Below, one piece after another: positions 1 through 5,543 of a stretch of 16,679 nucleotides of DNA. The notes beneath the pieces were generated by a model, which worked only from the letters and a program-made list of their open reading frames with translations, was not told the DNA's origin and ran no database searches. Positions within the stretch are counted from its first letter, which is position 1. Each line of letters begins with the position of its first letter. A program made the position numbers and the translations under genes. The DNA is from Anaerolineaceae bacterium (lineage in GTDB: Bacteria; Chloroflexota; Anaerolineae; JAAYZQ01), in assembly GCA_012514775.1 (NCBI GenBank), contig JAAYZQ010000021.1, positions 1-16,679 on the forward strand. The letters are read 5' to 3'.

Positions 1-250
1 AGACCGGCACCTCGCTCTCGCTGCGCACCAACTCCAGGAGGCGAAATCCCGACATCTCGGGCATGTTCAGGTCCATGACCACCAGGTCGGGATGCTCCCG
101 GTCGAAATGTTGCCAGCCGCCGACCCCGTTGCTCGCCGTCGTCACCCGGTAGCCGGCGCTCTCGAAAGCAAGCTCTAACACCTCTAGCAGATCTGGTTCA
201 TCCTCGATGATCAACACGTGGGGCGAGTGTTGTCGCTCCTCGGAAGTCAT
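1..250 (-). CDS. Response regulator receiver protein (partial, C-terminus beyond left edge)
   Basis: The visible 83 residues, read on the minus strand from ATG at 250, form the first two-thirds of a CheY-like receiver domain. The acidic pair E16-D17 lies in the stretch VLIIEDEPDLLEVLELAF. The expected phosphoacceptor aspartate is D58 in LVVMDLNMPEMSGF, followed by the usual M-P turn. The C-terminal part, with the conserved Thr/Ser, the Lys and any output domain, lies outside the window, so it cannot be told whether this is a single-domain protein. Its ATG overlaps the TGA stop of the upstream receiver gene (ATGA), which implies translational coupling and one operon. It presumably accepts phosphate from a histidine kinase not seen here. 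The family call is firm; the partner and output are unknown. Confidence 0.9.
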   Translation of the reverse strand, partial: MTSEERQHSPHVLIIEDEPDLLEVLELAFESAGYRVTTASNGVGGWQHFDREHPDLVVMDLNMPEMSGFRLLELVRSESEVPV

Positions 251-690
251 GGCTTTCCTATGTTTTCCAGTGCCTGTTGTTGCAGGGCCAGGCGCCCTGC
301 CGGATCGGCAACGAGCACGCGTTCCACAAGCCTGACCATTTCCTTCAGCTCAAACGGCTTGGGCAGATAGGCGACGGCTCCCTGCCGCAGCGCACTCTGC
401 ACTTCGGGGTAGGTGGTCACCACGCTGAGCATGATGACCGGGACAGATGCGAGGGCGGGGTCCGCCTTCAGGTCGTGCAGTGCGTCGAGCCCGTTCTTGC
501 GGGGCATCCTCACGTCCAGGAGGATCAGGTCGGGGGAGTCCGACCGGGCACGCGCCAGCGCTTCTTCCCCATCCCCGGCGCCCAGGACGCGATACCCTCC
601 CTGCCATTCCAGCATCATCCGCACCAGGTCGACCACTTCCGGCTCGTCATCCGCCACCAGGATCTTGATGTCGCTGCGTTGCTCGCTCAC
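247..690 (-). CDS. Single-domain response regulator (CheY-like receiver)
   Basis: This 147-residue protein is almost entirely one receiver domain. The acidic pocket is D14-D15, the phosphoacceptor is D59 (LILLDVRMPRKNG), the switch residue is S89 (VIMLSVV) and the conserved lysine is K111 (YLPKPF). About 30 residues after the K-P-F motif form the last helix and a short tail; no DNA-binding or enzymatic output domain is present. It therefore probably acts through protein contacts, as in chemotaxis- or phosphorelay-type proteins. The start is GTG at 690, preceded closely by a GGGGAGGGA ribosome-binding site. It sits 23 nt after the nucleotidyltransferase-like gene and overlaps the next receiver gene by ATGA. 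Two receivers in a row without a kinase suggest a phosphorelay or a kinase encoded to the left. Confidence 0.92.
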   Translation of the reverse strand: MSEQRSDIKILVADDEPEVVDLVRMMLEWQGGYRVLGAGDGEEALARARSDSPDLILLDVRMPRKNGLDALHDLKADPALASVPVIMLSVVTTYPEVQSALRQGAVAYLPKPFELKEMVRLVERVLVADPAGRLALQQQALENIGKP

Positions 691-713
691 ACTCCCTCCC
701 CTCCGTGCCTATG

Positions 714-1862
714 TCACAGATTTGTGGGTACGACGTGCCGCGCCAGGTCGTGGCCGCGTAGCCAGGCCGCTTCGACCAGGGCGTACATCCCGCCGGAAAC
801 CAGAGAGTGACCCCCCATGATGACCGGTATGGGGGCAGCCATGGCTGCCTCTGTCAGGTCCCGCAAGAAAGGGTCAGAGATCTGGTCTGGCTGTCGCAGG
901 TCGGAATAGAACCGGTCGGCGGCGGAGGGCCAGATTCCCCTGTGCCCCAGGATGGTGCGATTGTCCAAAAAGAGCGCCTGCCCCATGGCACCCACGTTCT
1001 CGAAGAAACGGTCGAGCCCGACGGCGTCCAGGTGGTAGCCCAGGAGGCTGCGCACCTCGCCCCGGGCCAGGCGGCCGCTGGCCCGCATGCCCCGCTCTTC
1101 CGACACCACCCGCGTGCTGCAGGCCGTCTCTCGTTCCAGGTAGCTCCAGGTGGCAGCGCCCACCCGCCCGGCAACGATCACCGTGGCGTTGCGGTCGAGA
1201 AAGAGGGGCAAGGCGGCGTCGAGGGCCGACGTGTCCAGGCACAGGCCATCCAGCATCTTCCGGATGCGCGGCCCGGCCTGGGGATGTACGGCCAGGGTCA
1301 GGAGGTCGGTGGGGGTATCGACGTCAAACTGGCTCGCGCCGTTTCTCGGCAACTCGCGCACGGGCAGGCCGGCGTGCTCGCCCAGGAGCCACGCCAGCTC
1401 ATTGTCATTCTCCGGTGGCGGATAGTCACCCAGTACACTGGCGGGCGTAAAGGCAGCAAAGTCGGAGGAATAAAAGTTGTTGGTGACCAGGAGCCGGTCG
1501 GCGCCGACGATCTCGTCCACGATGGAGGTCATCGCCGCGGCGGGCAGCAGGGCGCCCGCTCCGCCCCCCATGTAAAAGCAGCGTTCCATGCCGTACCGCC
1601 CGATGAGCTCCATCAGGCGGCGCCCGAAATGAAAAGCCTCTCCGTCCCTGTCCAGGTCCACCAGCACCGGCATGCCCGACAGGGCGCTGACCAGCTCGGG
1701 CGAGTTTGTGGCGACGACCACCGGTTGCAGTCCGGGCACGCCCAGGGCGCGCTCGATGACGTCCAACGTGACTGCCCGGCGTGCCCGGCTGACCAGCCGC
1801 TCCGGCTCGCTGCTCTCACTGGCGCCGCTCAGGATCAGTAGCGGCAAGCTGTTGCTGCTCAT
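714..1862 (-). CDS. Nucleotidyltransferase-like protein of unknown function
   Basis: A 382-residue protein whose first ~190 residues look like a glycosyltransferase-A-type nucleotidyltransferase of the MobA/CofC kind. It begins with beta-strand LPLLILSGAS, has a second strand VVVATNSPELV (~48-58), a block with NDNELAW (~152-158) and the motif FDVDTPTDL (179-187), which resembles the metal-binding D-x-D-T-P-x-D-L of that fold. The classical N-terminal GGxSxRMG loop is replaced by LSGASESSEP, so nucleotide binding is uncertain. The C-terminal ~190 residues match no family I recognise. An in-frame upstream extension to 2033 exists, but a promoter at 1870-1898 places transcription start at about 1863. 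ATG at 1862 is therefore chosen and the mRNA looks leaderless. It is first in an operon with two receiver genes. No substrate can be assigned. Confidence 0.65.
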   Translation of the reverse strand: MSSNSLPLLILSGASESSEPERLVSRARRAVTLDVIERALGVPGLQPVVVATNSPELVSALSGMPVLVDLDRDGEAFHFGRRLMELIGRYGMERCFYMGGGAGALLPAAAMTSIVDEIVGADRLLVTNNFYSSDFAAFTPASVLGDYPPPENDNELAWLLGEHAGLPVRELPRNGASQFDVDTPTDLLTLAVHPQAGPRIRKMLDGLCLDTSALDAALPLFLDRNATVIVAGRVGAATWSYLERETACSTRVVSEERGMRASGRLARGEVRSLLGYHLDAVGLDRFFENVGAMGQALFLDNRTILGHRGIWPSAADRFYSDLRQPDQISDPFLRDLTEAAMAAPIPVIMGGHSLVSGGMYALVEAAWLRGHDLARHVVPTNL

Positions 1863-1869
1863 GCTCCGG

Positions 1870-1898
1870 ATTCTAACACCAGAAACCGGTTTTGTCAA
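1870..1898 (-). promoter_or_regulatory. Sigma-70-type promoter of the nucleotidyltransferase/receiver operon
   Basis: On the minus strand, TTGACA (1898-1893) and TAGAAT (1875-1870) are separated by exactly 17 bp. Only seven bases separate the -10 box from the ATG at 1862, so the expected start point falls on or next to that ATG. This implies a leaderless transcript. Confidence 0.8.
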
Positions 1899-2026
1899 CG
1901 GAAGCCGGCGAAGCGCAGGGTAACCGTATGAGAATAGATCCTTTGAGAGGGCGCGGATTGTTATCGGCGCCGAGCAGGACCAAGGTCTTGCCAGGTCCGG
2001 CATGGGTGCCCCCCTTTCGCCCCAAG

Positions 2027-2055
2027 TTGACAAAGGTGGTCTCCTCTGTTAGAAT
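2027..2055 (+). promoter_or_regulatory. Sigma-70-type promoter of sat
   Basis: TTGACA (2027-2032), a 17-bp spacer and TAGAAT (2050-2055) lie upstream of sat, identical in both boxes and spacing to the promoter on the other strand. Transcription should start near 2062, giving a leader of about 65 nt. The 264-bp divergent region 1863-2126 contains no gene. Confidence 0.85.
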
Positions 2056-2062
2056 CCGAACC

Positions 2063-2093
2063 GGCATGAATCGTTTGTCATGCGGTTCATGCC
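2063..2093 (+). repeat. 8-bp inverted repeat at the start of the sat leader
   Basis: GGCATGAA (2063-2070) and TTCATGCC (2086-2093) are perfect inverted repeats around a 15-nt spacer, beginning at the expected transcription start. It could be an operator or a 5' stem-loop of the sat mRNA; the sequence does not decide between them. Confidence 0.6.
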
Positions 2094-2126
2094 TTTGTAT
2101 TGTACCATCTGGAGGAGTGTGGAGAG

Positions 2127-3323
2127 ATGACCCGAGTTGTCGGCAGCATCGCGCCCCATGGAGGGCAACTGGTGAACCGCGTCCTGCGCGGCGAACTCTG
2201 TGCGGCGGCCCTGGAGAGGGCCGCATCCTTTCCCCGGGTTCCCCTGACCCGCATGGCCGTTTCCGACCTGGAGATGATCTCGGTCGGTGCCTTTAGTCCC
2301 TTGACCGGCTTCATGACCCGCGCCGATTATGATAGCGTGATCGATACGATGCACCTGAGCAACGGTCTCGCCTGGAGCATCCCCGTCACCCTGCCCGTCG
2401 ACGACGAGATCGCGGCGGGCCTGCAGGAGGGCCAGGAGGTGGCCCTGATGGACGGCGACCAGGTGATGGGCATCATGACCATCGCCGAAAAGTTCCCGGC
2501 CGACAAGGAGCGCGAGGCGCGCGAGGTCTATCGCACGACGGAGGAAGCGCATCCCGGCGTGGCGCGCCTGTACCGCCACGGCAACTGGCTGCTGGGCGGC
2601 GAGGTCTTTATGCTTAACCCGCCCCAGGAGTGCGAGTTCCCGGAGCTGCGGCACGAGCCGGCCCAGACGCGCCGCATGTTCGCCGCCCGCGGCTGGCGCC
2701 GGACCGTCGCCTTCCAGACGCGCAACCCCATCCACCGTGCCCACGAGTACATTCAGAAGACGGCCCTGGAGATCGTCGACGGCCTCTTTCTCCATCCCCT
2801 GGTGGGCGAGACCAAGTCCGACGACATCCCGGCCGACGTGCGCATCGAGAGCTACCAGGCCATCCTGCGGGACTACTATCCTGCCGACCGCGTGCTGTTG
2901 GGCGTCTTTCCGGCGGCCATGCGCTACGCCGGCCCCCGGGAGGCCATTTTTCACGCCATTGCCCGCAAGAACTATGGCTGCACCCACTTTATCGTGGGGC
3001 GCGACCACGCGGGCGTGGGCAAGTATTACGGCACGTATGACGCCCATTATATCTTTGACGAATTCGACCCCGGCGAGCTGGGGATCACGCCCCTCTTTTT
3101 CGACTATACATTCTTTTGCAAGAAGTGCGGGGCCGTGGTCAGCGCCAAGACCTGCCCGCACAGCAAGGATGATTGGGTCTATTTGAGCGGCACCCAGGTG
3201 CGCGAGATGCTGGAGCGGGGCGAGATGCTGCCCGCCGAGTTCACCCGGCCCGAGGTGTCGCGGGTGCTCATGGATGGCATTCGCGCCAGGAAGCCGGCAG
3301 CCGGCGAGCCCGGCGAGGAATGA
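2127..3323 (+). CDS. sat: Sulfate adenylyltransferase (ATP sulfurylase)
   Basis: Catalyses ATP + sulfate to adenosine 5'-phosphosulfate (APS) + pyrophosphate, the first step of sulfate activation, in the cytoplasm. The 398-residue length is typical of the monofunctional Sat family. The nucleotide-binding signature [10 protein letters not shown] is at 197-206 and GRDHAG at 291-296. A zinc-site pattern (C331, C334, C343, H345) lies before the C-terminal [10 protein letters not shown] segment (353-362), which is followed by F-T-R-P-E, as in family members. No APS-kinase domain is fused; that activity is encoded separately two genes downstream. The start ATG at 2127 follows GGAGGA (2111-2116) with 10-nt spacing. 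An in-frame TTG at 2100 would add nine poorly coding residues and was not used. Sat leads the plus-strand operon from a near-consensus promoter. Since no dissimilatory reductase genes are present, an assimilatory or PAPS-forming role is the likelier one. Confidence 0.97.
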   Translation: MTRVVGSIAPHGGQLVNRVLRGELCAAALERAASFPRVPLTRMAVSDLEMISVGAFSPLTGFMTRADYDSVIDTMHLSNGLAWSIPVTLPVDDEIAAGLQEGQEVALMDGDQVMGIMTIAEKFPADKEREAREVYRTTEEAHPGVARLYRHGNWLLGGEVFMLNPPQECEFPELRHEPAQTRRMFAARGWRRTVAFQTRNPIHRAHEYIQKTALEIVDGLFLHPLVGETKSDDIPADVRIESYQAILRDYYPADRVLLGVFPAAMRYAGPREAIFHAIARKNYGCTHFIVGRDHAGVGKYYGTYDAHYIFDEFDPGELGITPLFFDYTFFCKKCGAVVSAKTCPHSKDDWVYLSGTQVREMLERGEMLPAEFTRPEVSRVLMDGIRARKPAAGEPGEE

Positions 3324-3329
3324 TCGACC

Positions 3330-3344
3330 GGCCGGGACCCGGCC
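3330..3344 (+). other. GC hairpin directly after sat
   Basis: GGCCGG (3330-3335) and CCGGCC (3339-3344) form a 6-bp stem with a three-base loop, six bases after the sat stop. No T-run follows, so it is more likely an intercistronic stability or processing element than a terminator. Confidence 0.4.
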
Positions 3345-3394
3345 CTTCGACCTCCCGCCCCGCCGCGGCCGGACCCGATTAAGCGAGGACAACT

Positions 3395-4771
3395 GTGAAA
3401 GTATTTGTCGTTGGCATCGACTGTGGCGAGCCGTCGCTGGTTTTCGAACGGTGGCGAGATCGGCTGCCCAACCTCGGCCGGCTGATGGAGGCCGGCACCT
3501 ACGGCGAGCTTACCAGCACCATCCCGGCCATCACGGTGCCGGCGTGGGCCTCCATGCTCAGCAGCAAGGACCCCGGCCAGCTCGGCTTTTACGGCTTTCG
3601 CAACCGGGCGGATCACAGCTACGAGCGGATGACCATCGCCACGGCACGCGCCATCAAGGTGCCCCGCGCCTGGAACCTGATGTCGGCCGCGGGCAAGAAG
3701 GTGGTGGTGGCCGGCGTGCCCCAGACCTATCCCGTGGAGCCGGTCAACGGCGCCCTGATCTCGAGCTTTTTGACGCCCAGCACCCAGAGCCAATATACCC
3801 ACCCGCCCGAGCTAAAGGCCGAGATCGAGGGCCTGCTCGACGGCGAGTACATGTTCGACGTGGGCCAGTTCCGTACCGAGAACAAGGACGACCTCCTGGC
3901 GCAGATCTACCGGATGGCCGAGCGGCAGCACACGGTGGTCAAGCACCTCATGACCTCCCGCCCCTGGGACTTTTTTATGCACGTCGACATGGGCGTGGAC
4001 CGTATGCACCACGGCTTCTGGAAGTTCTTTGACGTCACCCATCCGAAGCACGAGCCGGGCAATCCCTACGAGAACGCCATCCGCGATTACTATGTCCATC
4101 TCGACGCCCAGATCGGCGAGCGCCTGGCCCTCCTCGACGAGGAGACGGCCGTCCTGGTCGTCTCGGACCACGGGGCCAAGCCCATGGTGGGCGGCATCTG
4201 CTTCAACGAGTGGCTGAAGAAGGAAGGCTACCTGGTCCTGGAGCACCAGCCGGCGGGCATCGTGCCCCTGGAAAAGTGCGAGGTCGACTGGAGCCGGACG
4301 CGGGCCTGGGGCTCGGGCGGCTACTATGCCCGGCTCTTTCTCAACGTCAAGGGCCGCGAGCCGGAAGGGATCATCGAGCCCGAGGACTATGAGCGGGTGC
4401 GCGACGAGCTGGCGGAGCGCATCGCGGCCATCACCGACCCCGAGGGCAAGCCCATCGGGTCGGTTGCCTACAAGCCCGAAGACATCTATGCCGAGGTCAA
4501 CAACATCGCCCCCGATCTCATCGTCTACTTTGGCAACCTGAGCTGGCGGTCGCTGGGCAGCCTGGGCACGGGCCAGGTGCACACCTTCGAGAACGACACC
4601 GGGCCCGACGATGCCAACCACGCCCAGGAGGGGCTCTACATCTACTATAATCCGCAAAGGCCGGGCGAGGGCTCCGGGCCACGACGGCACCTGATGGACG
4701 TGGCGCCCACGCTCCTCGACCTGGTGGGTGTCGACGTGCCGAAGGACATGCGCGGCTCGTCCTTTGCCTGA
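3395..4771 (+). CDS. Alkaline-phosphatase-superfamily phosphodiesterase / nucleotide pyrophosphatase, paralogue 1 (Thr nucleophile)
   Basis: A 458-residue, apparently cytoplasmic enzyme (no signal peptide) of the type I phosphodiesterase/nucleotide pyrophosphatase branch of the alkaline phosphatase superfamily. The two-metal site is complete by alignment to the family pattern: D9 (GIDCGEP), nucleophile T47 (TIPAITVPAWASM), D202 and H206 (VDRMHHGFW), D258-H259 (VSDHG) and H409 (NHAQEG). It ends with the usual DVAPTLLDLVGV / MRGSSF segment. The start is GTG at 3395, with GAGGA five bases upstream. It lies 71 nt after sat and 74 nt before the APS kinase gene. That context suggests a substrate linked to sulfated or activated nucleotides (APS, PAPS, PAP) or to a sulfated or phosphorylated product, but the substrate is not shown by sequence. 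A sulfatase role is less likely because no Cys/Ser formylglycine motif (CxPxR) is present. Confidence 0.88.
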   Translation: MKVFVVGIDCGEPSLVFERWRDRLPNLGRLMEAGTYGELTSTIPAITVPAWASMLSSKDPGQLGFYGFRNRADHSYERMTIATARAIKVPRAWNLMSAAGKKVVVAGVPQTYPVEPVNGALISSFLTPSTQSQYTHPPELKAEIEGLLDGEYMFDVGQFRTENKDDLLAQIYRMAERQHTVVKHLMTSRPWDFFMHVDMGVDRMHHGFWKFFDVTHPKHEPGNPYENAIRDYYVHLDAQIGERLALLDEETAVLVVSDHGAKPMVGGICFNEWLKKEGYLVLEHQPAGIVPLEKCEVDWSRTRAWGSGGYYARLFLNVKGREPEGIIEPEDYERVRDELAERIAAITDPEGKPIGSVAYKPEDIYAEVNNIAPDLIVYFGNLSWRSLGSLGTGQVHTFENDTGPDDANHAQEGLYIYYNPQRPGEGSGPRRHLMDVAPTLLDLVGVDVPKDMRGSSFA

Positions 4772-4785
4772 TCCACGGATCAAAC

Positions 4786-4830
4786 CATTGGCGGACCTGC
4801 GCGAACGCAGGAGTCAACAATCCACCAATG
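4786..4830 (+). other. Nested stem-loops in the leader of the APS kinase gene
   Basis: An inner hairpin, CCTGCG (4796-4801) / CGCAGG (4806-4811) with loop CGAA, sits inside an outer stem, CATTGG (4786-4791) / CCAATG (4825-4830). The outer stem covers an upstream ATG at 4828 and leaves the ribosome-binding site at 4835-4841 free. Confidence 0.45.
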
Positions 4831-4845
4831 CACCAAGGGGGTAGT

Positions 4846-5454
4846 ATGGAACAAAAAGGGGTAACGGTGTGGTTTACCGGGCTGTCGGGCGCGGGCAAGA
4901 CGGCCCTCGCCATTCGCCTGGAGGAGGTTTTGCGACAGCGGGGCCTGAAGGTCGAGCGGCTGGACGGCGATATTGTGCGGCAGGGGCTGACCCGCGACCT
5001 GGGTTTCTCGAAAGAAGATCGCGACAAGAACATCGAGCGCGTGACCTTTGTGGCCAAGCTGCTGACCCGCAACGGGGTTGCCGTGCTCTGCTCGTTCATC
5101 TCGCCCTACCGGGCCGCCCGCGACAACGCGCGGCGCGAGACCGGCAACTTCTTCGAGGTCTACTGCTATGCCAGCCTCGATACGCTGGTGGCCCGCGACG
5201 TCAAGGGGCTCTACAAGAAGGCGCTGGCCGGCGAGATCCAGAACTTTACCGGCATCTCGGACCCGTACGAAGAGCCCGAGAACCCGGAAGTGGTCATCGA
5301 CTCGGGCAAGGAGACCATCGAAGAAAGCCTGAACAAGGTCTTGGCCAGGCTCGAGGAGCTGGGCTACGTGCCGCCCGCCCCCGACGAGGCCGCCTACACC
5401 AGCGACGAAGAGGCCGAGATCGAGGCGCGGCTGGCCGCCCTGGGCTACCTGTAG
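4846..5454 (+). CDS. cysC: Adenylylsulfate (APS) kinase
   Basis: Phosphorylates APS with ATP to give 3'-phosphoadenosine 5'-phosphosulfate (PAPS) in the cytoplasm. In this 202-residue protein the P-loop GLSGAGKT is at 12-19, followed by LDGD (39-42), RDLGFSKEDRDKNIERV (50-66), FISPYRAARDNAR with the conserved FISP serine (84-96), and KGLYKKALAGEI (120-131) as the lid segment. The catalytic core ends near residue 173. A tail of about 30 residues follows, and its end, EARLAALGYL, resembles the LGYL endings common in other enzymes of these bacteria. ATG at 4846 is preferred over 4828 because AAGGGGG at 4835-4841 is correctly spaced for it. The gene lies between two phosphodiesterase genes and downstream of sat, so Sat and this kinase form a complete PAPS-synthesis pair. 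No PAPS reductase or sulfotransferase is visible. Confidence 0.96.
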   Translation: MEQKGVTVWFTGLSGAGKTALAIRLEEVLRQRGLKVERLDGDIVRQGLTRDLGFSKEDRDKNIERVTFVAKLLTRNGVAVLCSFISPYRAARDNARRETGNFFEVYCYASLDTLVARDVKGLYKKALAGEIQNFTGISDPYEEPENPEVVIDSGKETIEESLNKVLARLEELGYVPPAPDEAAYTSDEEAEIEARLAALGYL

Positions 5455-5478
5455 GCCCTGTGGGCAGTTAGGAGCGAT

Positions 5479-5507
5479 TTGCCTGCTGGCCGCCTCGGTG
5501 CTATAAT
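5479..5507 (+). promoter_or_regulatory. Internal promoter before the second phosphodiesterase gene
   Basis: TTGCCT (5479-5484, four of six to the -35 consensus), a 17-bp spacer and a perfect TATAAT (5502-5507) lie in the 89-bp gap after the APS kinase gene. It would drive the phosphodiesterase 2-holB-ricT part independently of the sat promoter. Confidence 0.7.
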
Positions 5508-5516
5508 GTCAGGCAA
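5479..5516 (+). repeat. Inverted repeat flanking the internal promoter
   Basis: TTGCCTG (5479-5485) and CAGGCAA (5510-5516) are perfect 7-bp inverted repeats. One overlaps the -35 box and the other lies at the expected start point, with half-site centres 31 bp apart (about three helical turns). This looks like an operator; no regulator is identified. Confidence 0.5.
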
Positions 5517-5543
5517 TCTTTCGTAGGGGACCGGCGTGAAACC

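Noticed and set aside
807..1841. Long plus-strand ORF of 344 codons
   Set aside because: It lies wholly antisense to the nucleotidyltransferase-like gene and has shadow-type composition (rich in G, A, Q, H) with no recognisable motif. High GC makes such antisense frames common.
2049..3392. Minus-strand ORF of 447 codons over sat
   Set aside because: Antisense to an unmistakable sat gene, with histidine/glycine/alanine-rich shadow composition.
3395..4771. Arylsulfatase
   Set aside because: No CxPxR or SxPxR formylglycine motif; the Thr nucleophile and metal set fit phosphodiesterases instead.
4828..4845. Upstream ATG as start of the APS kinase
   Set aside because: No ribosome-binding site, buried in a predicted stem, and the ATG at 4846 has a well-placed AAGGGGG.
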